Assembly (NCBI GenBank): GCA_002423675.1
Contig: DINM01000073.1
Coordinates: forward strand, 4,396 to 9,839
Direction of reading: 5' to 3'
Length of the DNA stretch: 5,444 bases
Source: Verrucomicrobia bacterium UBA5540
Lineage (GTDB): Bacteria > Verrucomicrobiota > Kiritimatiellia > Kiritimatiellales > Tichowtungiaceae
The notes beneath the pieces were generated by a model. It saw only the letters and a list, made by a program, of their open reading frames with translations. It made no database searches and was not told where the DNA came from. Within the stretch, counting starts at the first letter, position 1. The number at the start of each line of letters is the position of its first letter. Made by a program: the position numbers and the translations under genes. This document shows, piece after piece, positions 1 to 5,444 of this stretch.

Positions 1-1038
1 GAGGTCATCGGCGATCTGAACCGGATTAAATTGTGTGGCGACCCAGAAGTAGGAAAAGAAAAGAATCATGAGGCCAAAGCAGGTCATATAGAGCGGAGTG
101 CCGTAGCGGAGCAAAGCCCCGATATGCTTGGCCCCTACCCAGGGAAGCATGTTGAAAAGTTTGGACGGGAACATGAGAATGGCCTGAGCGAAGATGATCG
201 GCATGACACCGGCGTAGTTGACACGCAACGGCATGAAGGTGTGCTGTCCGCCGTAAACTTTCTGGCCGATAACCCGTTTGGCATACTGCACGGGAATTTT
301 CTGCTGAGCTTGTGTGACGGCGACGACTAACGCGATGACGGCCAGCGCCATGATGAGCATGGCTGCGGCCATAAAGGGCGAATGGCGCACGACGCCGTCA
401 ACCGGCTTGAACATACTGATCATTGCGCCAACAGCGGCCGGCATGCGGCTAACAATATTAACAGTGATGATCATGGAGATGCCGTTCCCGATGCCGCGTT
501 CGGTGATCTGCTCACCAAGCCACATCATGAGAAGCGTGCCGGTGACCAACGTCATGGCGGTAAGCAGTTCGAAGCCGAATCCAGGAATACGAACGACATC
601 GGCGGGGAAGTAGAGCTGTCCACTTTCGAGCGCACGGGCGATGAGGAATCCCTGACCAGCACACAGCACTACGGTGAGGTAGCGGGTGTACTGCGTGATT
701 TTCGCGCGGCCGGATTCGCCCTCGCGGGCCAGCTTTTCAAGAAAGGGGACAACCGCCGTCATCAGCTGGATGATAATCGATGCACTGATGTAAGGCATGA
801 TTCCCAGTGCACCGACGGCACAATTTTTGACCGCACCGCCGCTGAACAGGTTGAACATATCCAGAAATCCGCCGCCTTGCCCGGCGGATGACTTGATATA
901 GTTGGTGATCATGCCGAAGTCCACCCCTGCAATCGGAATATCGGAGAGCAGACGACAAAGGAAAACAACGCCCAAGGTAAAGAGTATCCGCTGGCGCAGT
1001 TCCTGAATCTTAAAACTGTTGACGAAGGCGGAAAGCAT
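1..1038 (-). CDS. secY: Protein translocase subunit SecY (partial, C-terminus beyond window)
   Basis: SecY is the channel-forming inner-membrane subunit of the SecYEG translocon; it exports unfolded preproteins with SecA and inserts membrane proteins from the ribosome. I translated 346 codons from ATG at 1036-1038, with no stop before the window edge. Conserved SecY blocks are visible: the N-terminal amphipathic stretch with FKIQELRQRI (residues 9-18), the plug area with MFNLFSGGA (61-69), the signature IMPYISASIIIQLM (80-93), the GEQITERGIGNGISMII block (175-191), the cytosolic loop QAQQKIPVQYAKR (243-255) and PLRVNYAGVMPIIFAQ (270-285). Hydrophobic segments fall near 17-32, 75-98, 118-136, 156-174, 184-205, 222-242, 274-291 and 314-335, which matches TM1-TM8. 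The reading ends just after the conserved FNP (337-339), so TM9-10 and the C-terminal tail are missing. A GGGG tract six bases before ATG is a modest ribosome binding site. The gene starts 25 bases after rplO, the standard spc position. Confidence 0.97.
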   Translation of the reverse strand, partial: MLSAFVNSFKIQELRQRILFTLGVVFLCRLLSDIPIAGVDFGMITNYIKSSAGQGGGFLDMFNLFSGGAVKNCAVGALGIMPYISASIIIQLMTAVVPFLEKLAREGESGRAKITQYTRYLTVVLCAGQGFLIARALESGQLYFPADVVRIPGFGFELLTAMTLVTGTLLMMWLGEQITERGIGNGISMIITVNIVSRMPAAVGAMISMFKPVDGVVRHSPFMAAAMLIMALAVIALVVAVTQAQQKIPVQYAKRVIGQKVYGGQHTFMPLRVNYAGVMPIIFAQAILMFPSKLFNMLPWVGAKHIGALLRYGTPLYMTCFGLMILFFSYFWVATQFNPVQIADDL

Positions 1039-1063
1039 CGTTTACCCCGTTAAAATGATTGGG

Positions 1064-1504
1064 TTAGACTGTCTCACAACTGCCACCGGCAGCTTCGATC
1101 TTTTCTTTGGCCGCCGCACTGAAGGCATTGGCTTTGACCGAGATTTTTTTCTCGATCGCGCCGTTGCCGAGCACTTTGACCCCATCCCAGCTTCCTTTGA
1201 CCATTCCGGTCTGACGAAGCAGGTCGATGGTGACTTCCGTTCCGGCCTCAAAGGCGTTAAGCGCAGCGACGTTGACCGGGGCAAAGACCTGACGGTTGAC
1301 GTTGTTGAATCCGCGTTTGGGAATCCGTCGGGCCATGGGCATTTGGCCCCCTTCGAAGAGGGGTTTGTGCTTATGACCGGAGCGGGCATAAGCCCCCTTG
1401 TGTCCGCGTCCGGAGGTTTTACCTTTTCCAGAAGCCCGGCCGCGACCTACGCGCATTTTCCGGTGAGTCGAACCTTTTGTTGGCTGTAATGAATGCAGTT
1501 CCAT
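1064..1504 (-). CDS. rplO: 50S ribosomal protein L15
   Basis: L15 is a late-assembly 50S protein whose extended basic N-terminal arm threads into 23S rRNA. The 146-residue product has the usual length. The N-terminus [12 protein letters not shown] leads into the glycine- and arginine-rich arm [19 protein letters not shown] (residues 19-37), followed by [18 protein letters not shown] (51-68), all hallmarks of bacterial L15. The C-terminal family signature spans about 109-141 ([12 protein letters not shown], then [12 protein letters not shown] and the closing GG). The ATG start is supported by an AGAGG element at 1513-1517 with an eight-base spacer. It lies only 17 bases after rpsE, so there is no room for rpmD (L30), which normally sits here. 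secY follows after 25 bases. Confidence 0.98.
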   Translation of the reverse strand: MELHSLQPTKGSTHRKMRVGRGRASGKGKTSGRGHKGAYARSGHKHKPLFEGGQMPMARRIPKRGFNNVNRQVFAPVNVAALNAFEAGTEVTIDLLRQTGMVKGSWDGVKVLGNGAIEKKISVKANAFSAAAKEKIEAAGGSCETV

Positions 1505-1521
1505 TTTAAAGACCTCTTAAT

Positions 1522-2049
1522 TTATTTTCCGCGGGCCTCAAGCACTGACTCGCGCGAACGCAGGCTTGCAAGGGCTTCCATCGTGGCTTTGGTTACGTTC
1601 AACCGATTGCTACTGCCGAGTGATTTGGCGAGAACATCGCGCACACCGGCCAGTTCAAGCACCGCGCGGCAGGAGCCACCGGCAATCACACCGGTACCTT
1701 CGGACGCCGGACGCAGGAGAACCTGCGCGCCGCCGAATTCCCCGCGTGCTTCATGCGGAATGGTGGTACCTTTCATGACAACCGGCTTCATTGCGCGCCG
1801 GGCGCTTTCGCCGCCTTTGCGGATTGCGTCGGCCACTTCGTTGGCTTTGCCGAGGCCGTAACCGACTTTTCCGGCTCCGTCGCCGACAACAACCAGCGCT
1901 CCGAAACTGAAACGGCGTCCGCCTTTGACCACTTTTGAGTTGCGATTAATGTGAACAACGCGTTCTTCGAATTCGGATTTGGTTTTAAAATCGGACTTCC
2001 CTTTGAAATCGGATTTCACTTTTCTATCTGCTGATTTTTTTTCAGTCAC
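1522..2049 (-). CDS. rpsE: 30S ribosomal protein S5, GTG start, repeat-bearing N-terminal extension
   Basis: S5 lies on the solvent side of the 30S subunit near the mRNA entry site and contributes to decoding fidelity. The 175-residue product has the N-terminal double-stranded-RNA-binding-type S5 domain from about residue 28, with the signature [16 protein letters not shown] (43-58) followed by [10 protein letters not shown] (60-69), and the C-terminal domain containing [21 protein letters not shown] and LAKSLGSSN. The start codon is GTG at 2047-2049, backed by an excellent AAGGAG Shine-Dalgarno nine bases upstream. Before the conserved domain lies a lysine-rich extension of about 27 residues that includes three hexapeptide units ([18 protein letters not shown]; residues 12-29). 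Compared with E. coli S5, the N-terminus is longer by roughly 15 residues and the C-terminus somewhat shorter. rplR is 24 bases upstream and rplO 17 bases downstream. Confidence 0.97.
   Translation of the reverse strand: MTEKKSADRKVKSDFKGKSDFKTKSEFEERVVHINRNSKVVKGGRRFSFGALVVVGDGAGKVGYGLGKANEVADAIRKGGESARRAMKPVVMKGTTIPHEARGEFGGAQVLLRPASEGTGVIAGGSCRAVLELAGVRDVLAKSLGSSNRLNVTKATMEALASLRSRESVLEARGK
1963..2016 (-). repeat. Three in-frame 18-bp tandem units inside rpsE
   Basis: Three contiguous 18-base units encode S5 residues 12-29. On the coding strand they read AAATCCGATTTCAAAGGG, AAGTCCGATTTTAAAACC and AAATCCGAATTCGAAGAA. Units 1 and 2 differ at two synonymous third positions plus the last codon; unit 3 is more diverged. 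The pattern K-S-(D/E)-F-(K/E)-x suggests local duplication in a disordered, basic N-terminal tail. Confidence 0.8.
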
Positions 2050-2058
2050 TTGAAGCCA

Positions 2059-2064
2059 CTCCTT
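2059..2064 (-). promoter_or_regulatory. Strong Shine-Dalgarno for the rpsE GTG start
   Basis: The coding strand reads AAGGAG here, nine bases before GTG at 2047-2049. It lies in the 24-base gap after the rplR stop. It fixes the unusual GTG as the rpsE start and argues that the lysine-rich extension is translated. Confidence 0.8.
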
Positions 2065-2073
2065 TACATAAAA

Positions 2074-2415
2074 CTAAAACTGCAGGCCGGCTTCGCGGGC
2101 ACTGTCGGCCAGCGCACGCAGACGCGAACCGAAGGCAAAGCCGCCGCGGTCGAAAACAACCTTGGACACGCCCTGTGCTTTGGCCGCTTCGGCCGCTTTG
2201 GCGCCGAGCGCTTTGGCGGTGTCGACAGTGCACTTGTCGCCCAGCGATGATGCCGAACACAGCGTTTTCTGCGCGTCGTCGTCGATGACCTGCACGTAAA
2301 TATAACGGTTGGAAACATAGACTGCCATGCGCGGACGCTCGGCCGTTCCCTGAACCTTGTTCCGCAAACGGAGATGTCTGCGCTTCCGATAATCTGATTT
2401 GTTTTTGACCTTCAT
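2074..2415 (-). CDS. rplR: 50S ribosomal protein L18
   Basis: L18 binds 5S rRNA together with L5 and helps anchor the central protuberance of the 50S subunit. The 113-residue product is close to the normal bacterial length. It has the basic N-terminus KSDYRKRRHLRLRNK (residues 6-20), the conserved GTAERPRMAVYVSNRYIYVQVIDD (23-46, in two parts GTAERPRM and SNRYIYVQVIDD), and the C-terminal block VVFDRGGFAFGSRLRALADSA starting at 86, ending AREAGLQF. The start ATG follows the rplF stop by only two bases. The nearest AAGG tract (2429-2432) is about 13 bases upstream, longer than ideal, so initiation may depend on translational coupling with rplF. The stop codon is TAG, unlike the TAA of most neighbours. 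Confidence 0.97.
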   Translation of the reverse strand: MKVKNKSDYRKRRHLRLRNKVQGTAERPRMAVYVSNRYIYVQVIDDDAQKTLCSASSLGDKCTVDTAKALGAKAAEAAKAQGVSKVVFDRGGFAFGSRLRALADSAREAGLQF

Positions 2416-2417
2416 GA

Positions 2418-2954
2418 TTACGCCACTGCCTTACCTTCTTTACGCCGGACCTGTTCGCCTTTGTAGCGCACGCCTTTACCCTTATAGGGCTCGGCGGGAG
2501 AAAACGCGCGAATTCGCGCGGCGACCTGACCGACCAGAGCTTTTTCGTGCCCCGATACTTTTACATCCGTTGTCCCGGCGACTTCGACTTTGATGCCTTC
2601 GGGAATCGGGTATTTGATTTCATGCGAGAAGCCGAGTGAGAGAACCAGAGTCTGGCCCTGCAGCACGGCTTTGTAACCGACACCCTGGATTTCGAGATCT
2701 TTGACGTAACCGTTCTGCACACCCTCGACCATGTTTTTAAGCGTGTTACGAATGGTACCGTGCAGCGCACGGGACTGTTTGACTTCGTCTTTGCGATCGA
2801 CCACGACTTGCGTGCCGTCAATGGTTACAGTGATCTGCGGAGGAATCCGCAGCGTGCTCTGCCCTTTGGGGCCTTTAACCGTCGCGACATCCCCGCTGAG
2901 TGTGACTTCCACACCCGCCGGAACCGTCAGAGGCAATTTTCCTATTCTAGACAT
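2418..2954 (-). CDS. rplF: 50S ribosomal protein L6
   Basis: L6 binds 23S rRNA helix 97 near the sarcin-ricin loop and the base of the L7/L12 stalk, close to the factor-binding site. The 178-residue product has the family length and its two repeated alpha/beta domains (about residues 1-80 and 81-178). Family features are the start MSRIGKLPLTVPAGV, VKGPKG (26-31), the SRALHGTIRNTLKNMVEGV helix from 61, QGVGYKA (90-96) and the C-terminal signature AEPYKGKGV (154-162) followed by RYKGEQVRRKEGK. ATG at 2952-2954 has TTGAGG eight bases upstream. It is 21 bases after rpsH and two bases before rplR. Confidence 0.98.
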   Translation of the reverse strand: MSRIGKLPLTVPAGVEVTLSGDVATVKGPKGQSTLRIPPQITVTIDGTQVVVDRKDEVKQSRALHGTIRNTLKNMVEGVQNGYVKDLEIQGVGYKAVLQGQTLVLSLGFSHEIKYPIPEGIKVEVAGTTDVKVSGHEKALVGQVAARIRAFSPAEPYKGKGVRYKGEQVRRKEGKAVA

Positions 2955-2975
2955 CGTTACAACCTCAATTTGAAA

Positions 2976-3377
2976 TTACCATATATAACACAGGACTTCG
3001 CCGCCCACGTGGGCTTTGCGAGCCTGACTGTCGCTGAGCATTCCCGAAGAGGTGCTCAAAATCGCGGTGCCAATTCCCCCGAGTACGCGCGGAACATCAT
3101 CGGCCCCGACATAGTGGTGGCAGCTCGGACGGCTGACACGGCGAAGGCCTTCAATAACCGGTTTCTGATCATCCGCCCGGTATTTCAAGTAAAGAACCAA
3201 CGTGGGTTTGCCTTCCACTTTTTCTGTGGTGTAGTCCTCGATGAATCCTTCTTCTTTCAAGATGCGGGCCAGGTCACTCTTCATTTTCGAGTGGGGCATC
3301 TGCACCTTGGTGTGTTTCGCCATGTTGGCATTGCGGATACGAGTCAGCATATCAGAAATTGGATCGCACAATATCAT
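2976..3377 (-). CDS. rpsH: 30S ribosomal protein S8
   Basis: S8 is a primary 16S rRNA-binding protein of the central domain (helix 21); in E. coli it also represses the spc operon by binding its mRNA near rplE. The 133-residue product shows DPISDMLTRIRNAN (residues 5-18), KPVIEGLRRVSRP (72-84) and the C-terminal signature GTAILSTSSGMLSDSQARK (103-121) ending GGEVLCYIW. The ATG overlaps the rplE stop codon (shared ATGA at 3374-3377), and an AAGGTG Shine-Dalgarno at 3385-3390 lies inside the last codons of rplE, so the two genes look translationally coupled. rpsN (S14), usually located between them, is absent. The linker after RVSRP reads SCHHYV, a slightly unusual variant of this variable stretch. 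Confidence 0.97.
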   Translation of the reverse strand: MILCDPISDMLTRIRNANMAKHTKVQMPHSKMKSDLARILKEEGFIEDYTTEKVEGKPTLVLYLKYRADDQKPVIEGLRRVSRPSCHHYVGADDVPRVLGGIGTAILSTSSGMLSDSQARKAHVGGEVLCYIW

Positions 3378-3937
3378 TGCTCTTCACCTTTGTTTTTGGA
3401 TTTTTCAAACGGCATTCCCATCAGGCTTAGCAGCTCGTAGGCTTCCGCATTGGTGTTAGCCGTTGTGACAAATGTCACATCCATCCCGTGCACTTTACGG
3501 ACATGATCCGGATTGATTTCCGGGAAAATGGTCTGTTCGGTTATTCCAAGGGAATAGTTCCCGCGGCCGTCGAACGATTTGGACGGGATTCCGCGAAAGT
3601 CACGAATGCGCGGAAGGCCGATGTTGATGAGCCGATCCATGAATTCGTACATGCGCGCACCACGTAATGTGACTTTTCCGGCCAGCGAAACACCTTCGCG
3701 CAGCTTGAAGTTCGAAACGCTTTTACGCGCCTTGATTGTCACCGGGCGTTGGCCGGTAATTTTTCCAAGATCGTCCAATACCGCCTGCAACGCATCGCGA
3801 TCGTGCTGCATGCCGACAGATACGTTAATGGTGATTTTGGAAAGCGACGGAATTTGCATGCGGTTGCCGTAGTTGAACTTCTTCTGAAGTTCCGGCACCA
3901 CCAGTTCGCTATATTTTTTCTTCATTGCCGGTATCAT
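3374..3937 (-). CDS. rplE: 50S ribosomal protein L5
   Basis: L5 is a 5S rRNA-binding protein of the central protuberance and contacts P-site tRNA and the 30S head. The 187-residue product has the family signature region LGKITGQRPVTIKARKS (residues 57-73), LRGARMYEFMDRL (91-103) and FRGIPSKSFDGRGNYSLG (114-131) followed by ITEQTIFPEI. The start at 3935-3937 is preferred over the in-frame ATG four codons later because a GAGGGGTGG purine tract (3944-3952) precedes it. After the usual ending near MGMPFEK the protein carries an eight-residue charged tail (SKNKGEEQ). Its stop TGA overlaps the rpsH ATG. rplX ends 32 bases upstream, the largest gap in the window. Confidence 0.98.
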   Translation of the reverse strand: MIPAMKKKYSELVVPELQKKFNYGNRMQIPSLSKITINVSVGMQHDRDALQAVLDDLGKITGQRPVTIKARKSVSNFKLREGVSLAGKVTLRGARMYEFMDRLINIGLPRIRDFRGIPSKSFDGRGNYSLGITEQTIFPEINPDHVRKVHGMDVTFVTTANTNAEAYELLSLMGMPFEKSKNKGEEQ

Positions 3938-3969
3938 GGATACCCACCCCTCTGGATAAATGGATTAAG

Positions 3970-4194
3970 TTACTCTTCTTTTTTCAGGTTCGAGATGTGA
4001 ATCGAAGCTTCCTTATTGAACACGCCGCCCTGCGGATTGTCCTGCGTTTTGCGCATATGCTTCTTCACAATATTCAACCCCTCAACCAAGGCCCGTTCGG
4101 CGCCCGAAAGCACCTGCAGAACCTTCCCGGTTTTCCCTCTGTCATCGCCACTGATGGCTTTGACTAAATCGCCTTTTTTAATACGTGCTGCCAT
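3970..4194 (-). CDS. rplX: 50S ribosomal protein L24, short form
   Basis: L24 starts 50S assembly by binding the 5' end of 23S rRNA and sits near the tunnel exit. The 74-residue product carries the KOW motif (about residues 5-32: IKKGDLVKAISGDDRGKTGK, then VLQVL), the conserved VEGLNIVKKHMRKTQDNPQG (37-56) and the strand around EASIHISNL (62-70). It stops there, whereas typical bacterial L24 runs to about 100 residues. The missing part is the C-terminal segment. The stop is clean TAA and rplE follows in normal position, so a frameshift is not suggested. ATG at 4192-4194 has an AGGAGAGG Shine-Dalgarno at 4203-4210 whose first base overlaps the rplN stop. Confidence 0.96.
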   Translation of the reverse strand: MAARIKKGDLVKAISGDDRGKTGKVLQVLSGAERALVEGLNIVKKHMRKTQDNPQGGVFNKEASIHISNLKKEE

Positions 4195-4209
4195 AAAATT
4201 ATCCTCTCC

Positions 4210-4575
4210 TTAAAGCACTTCCGGCGCAAGAGAGACAACTTTCATGAAGTTGCCATCGCGCAGTTCGCGGGCCACCGGGCCGAAAATACGTGTTCCACGC
4301 GGGTTTTTCTGGGCGTCAATGATGACGGCCGCATTATGGTCAAAACGAAGGACGGAACCGTCGCGACGACGGATCGGAGACTTAGTGCGAACCACAACCG
4401 CTTCGCAAACATCGCCTTTTTTGACGACACCGCCGGGTTGAGCTTCTTTTACAGCCACCTTGATTACTTCGCCAACTTTGGCGTAGCTGCGTTTTGTTTT
4501 TAACACCCGGATACACATCACGCTGCGCGCGCCGGTGTTATCCGCGACATCCAGTCTGGTTTGTACTGAAATCAT
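4210..4575 (-). CDS. rplN: 50S ribosomal protein L14
   Basis: L14 lies at the subunit interface, contacts 16S rRNA in bridges B5/B8 and neighbours L19; it is also the docking site for the silencing factor RsfS. The 121-residue product matches the family length. It begins [20 protein letters not shown], has [15 protein letters not shown] (35-49) and [13 protein letters not shown] (52-64), and the signature with DG (72-73), FDHNAAVII (78-86) and [17 protein letters not shown] (91-107). It ends [11 protein letters not shown]. The ATG is 13 bases after rpsQ with AAGG/AGG tracts at 4583-4590. rplX follows after 15 bases. Confidence 0.98.
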   Translation of the reverse strand: MISVQTRLDVADNTGARSVMCIRVLKTKRSYAKVGEVIKVAVKEAQPGGVVKKGDVCEAVVVRTKSPIRRRDGSVLRFDHNAAVIIDAQKNPRGTRIFGPVARELRDGNFMKVVSLAPEVL

Positions 4576-4588
4576 TTACTTACCTGCC

Positions 4589-4840
4589 TTATTTGGACAA
4601 AACTTCTATGAGCCGCCAGCGTTTAATCCGGCTGATCGGGCGGGTTTCCATGACACGGACCACATTCCCGATTTTGGCTTCGTTATTTTCATCATGCGCA
4701 TGGATCTTCTTCGTCACACGCAGCTCCTTGCCCAGCAATGGATGCCGAACCCGACGCTCAACGAGCACCGCGATGGTTTTATTTCCCACGGCACTGCAGA
4801 CGCGACCTTCGCGCACTTTCCGATTACCTCTTGACTCCAT
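4589..4840 (-). CDS. rpsQ: 30S ribosomal protein S17
   Basis: S17 is a primary 16S rRNA-binding protein of the 5' domain with an OB fold. The 83-residue product has the usual length. Conserved parts are REGRVCSAVGNKTIAVLVER (residues 10-29), HPLLGKEL (33-40), the KKIHAHDENNEAKIGN block (44-59) and the family signature GNVVRVMETRPIS followed by RIKRWRLIEV (58-80). The start ATG is three bases after the rpmC stop, and its GAGGGG Shine-Dalgarno (4847-4852) lies within the final codons of rpmC, so the two are probably translationally coupled. Confidence 0.97.
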   Translation of the reverse strand: MESRGNRKVREGRVCSAVGNKTIAVLVERRVRHPLLGKELRVTKKIHAHDENNEAKIGNVVRVMETRPISRIKRWRLIEVLSK

Positions 4841-4843
4841 CTT

Positions 4844-5044
4844 TTACCCCTCGGCCTTTGCAGCCTGATTCATAACCGTTTTGATGCGCGCAACCGAACG
4901 CCGAACGGCGCGGATACGGAGCGGATTTTCCAGCTGACCGGAAACCTGCTGAAGGCGCATTGTGAACAGCTCCTTCTTTGCATCCTCGAGCTGCTGCTGC
5001 AGCTCGACAGTTGTCAGATCCGTAAGTTGTTTTACTTTTTTCAT
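4844..5044 (-). CDS. rpmC: 50S ribosomal protein L29
   Basis: L29 is a small two-helix protein near the peptide exit tunnel, next to L23, at the docking area for trigger factor and signal recognition particle. The 66-residue product has the family length and the typical helix pair: LTTVELQQQLEDAKKELFTM (residues 10-29), the turn around QVSGQLENPLRIR (33-45) and the second helix AVRRSVARIKTVMNQ (46-60). The ATG is 14 bases after the rplP stop; only a weak GAGAG tract serves as Shine-Dalgarno. rpsQ follows after three bases. Confidence 0.96.
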   Translation of the reverse strand: MKKVKQLTDLTTVELQQQLEDAKKELFTMRLQQVSGQLENPLRIRAVRRSVARIKTVMNQAAKAEG

Positions 5045-5058
5045 TCCGATACTCTCAA

Positions 5059-5444
5059 TTATTTTCCGGCATGGCGGGTGACAAAGCGTACACGGATGGG
5101 CAACTTGGTCGCCGCCAGCCGCATGGCGATGCGCGCCTGCTGTTCAGTGAACCCGTCGAGCTCAAAGAGCATCCGTCCGGGACGAACCACCGCGACCCAT
5201 CCTTCGACCCCGCCTTTCCCTTTACCCATTCGGACTTCAAGCGGTTTTTTCGTAAACGGCTTTTCCGGGTAAATGCGAAGCCAAAGTTTTCCTTTGCGTT
5301 TCAAATTGCGGTTGATCGCTACGCGACAAGCCTCAATCTGAATGTTTGTGATCCATGCGCGCTCCAGCGCTTGCAGTCCGTATTCACCAAAGGCCAGCGT
5401 TGTGCCGGCTTTGGCCATACCACCGCGGGAGCCCTTTTGGACTT
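5059..5444 (-). CDS. rplP: 50S ribosomal protein L16 (partial, N-terminus beyond window)
   Basis: L16 is a 50S core protein near the A-site tRNA and is required for late assembly and peptidyl transfer. The frame is open to the window edge. The residues upstream of the first visible ATG (5416-5418) read [20 protein letters not shown], which aligns with the conserved basic N-terminal part of L16, so that ATG is an internal methionine and the true start is outside. Roughly the first ten residues are missing. Visible family signatures are [20 protein letters not shown] and the following [19 protein letters not shown], then [20 protein letters not shown] and [15 protein letters not shown] at the end. 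Upstream one expects rpsC and the rest of the S10 operon. rpmC follows after 14 bases. Confidence 0.97.
   Translation of the reverse strand, partial: VQKGSRGGMAKAGTTLAFGEYGLQALERAWITNIQIEACRVAINRNLKRKGKLWLRIYPEKPFTKKPLEVRMGKGKGGVEGWVAVVRPGRMLFELDGFTEQQARIAMRLAATKLPIRVRFVTRHAGK

Noticed and set aside
382..891. 169-codon plus-strand open frame
   Set aside because: It is antisense to secY, whose translation gives all SecY signatures; composition is typical of a shadow frame.
1019..1489. 156-codon plus-strand open frame
   Set aside because: It is antisense to almost all of rplO and has no recognisable domain.
2035..2042. A8 run in rpsE codons 3-5, forming an in-frame A-AAA-AAA slippery heptamer
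   Set aside because: A -1 shift leads to a stop within a few codons, no stimulatory structure is obvious, and the run is simply Glu-Lys-Lys coding. It could also be a sequencing-error hotspot, but the frame is intact.
2760..3440. 226-codon plus-strand open frame across rplF and rpsH
   Set aside because: It lies antisense to two well-recognised ribosomal protein genes, resembles no family I know, and is explained by codon bias of the genes opposite.
3938..3969. Possible promoter or S8-binding regulatory hairpin before rplE
   Set aside because: The 32-base gap is the longest in the window, but I see no -35/-10 pair and no convincing match to the E. coli S8 target; only a ribosome binding site is supported.
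5416..5418. ATG as the start of rplP
   Set aside because: The frame stays open upstream and encodes conserved L16 residues (QKGSRGG), so this is an internal methionine.
1..5444. A novel defence, mobile or otherwise undescribed system
   Set aside because: Every stretch is accounted for by twelve conserved translation and secretion genes with very short gaps; no accessory DNA is present.

Overview
The window is a compact block of ribosomal protein genes ending in the protein translocase gene secY, all transcribed from the minus strand. In transcription order (right to left) it holds rplP (L16, 5' end outside the window), rpmC (L29), rpsQ (S17), rplN (L14), rplX (L24), rplE (L5), rpsH (S8), rplF (L6), rplR (L18), rpsE (S5), rplO (L15) and secY (3' end outside the window). 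This is the tail of the classical S10 operon running directly into the spc operon. No gap exceeds about 32 bases, two genes overlap by an ATGA stop/start, and no promoter, terminator, RNA gene, mobile element, repeat array or CRISPR is evident between genes.

Two genes found in the canonical spc order are absent. rpsN (S14) is not between rplE and rpsH, and rpmD (L30) is not between rpsE and rplO. Loss of L30, S14 located elsewhere, and the sequence character of L15, L16, S5 and SecY fit a member of the Planctomycetes-Verrucomicrobia-Chlamydiae (PVC) group, most likely Verrucomicrobiota, Kiritimatiellota or Lentisphaerota. This placement is an inference from gene order and remembered family patterns, not from a search.

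The genes work together as one transcriptional unit. Eleven encode ribosomal subunit proteins: S17, S8 and S5 for the 30S subunit; L16, L29, L14, L24, L5, L6, L18 and L15 for the 50S. The last encodes the channel subunit of the Sec translocon. Shine-Dalgarno sequences commonly lie in the end of the preceding gene, which suggests translational coupling.

I found no undescribed biological system here. The points worth a second look are modest: the two missing genes, a lineage-type three-copy hexapeptide repeat at the N-terminus of S5 with a GTG start, a short L24 lacking the usual C-terminal part, and a charged tail on L5.
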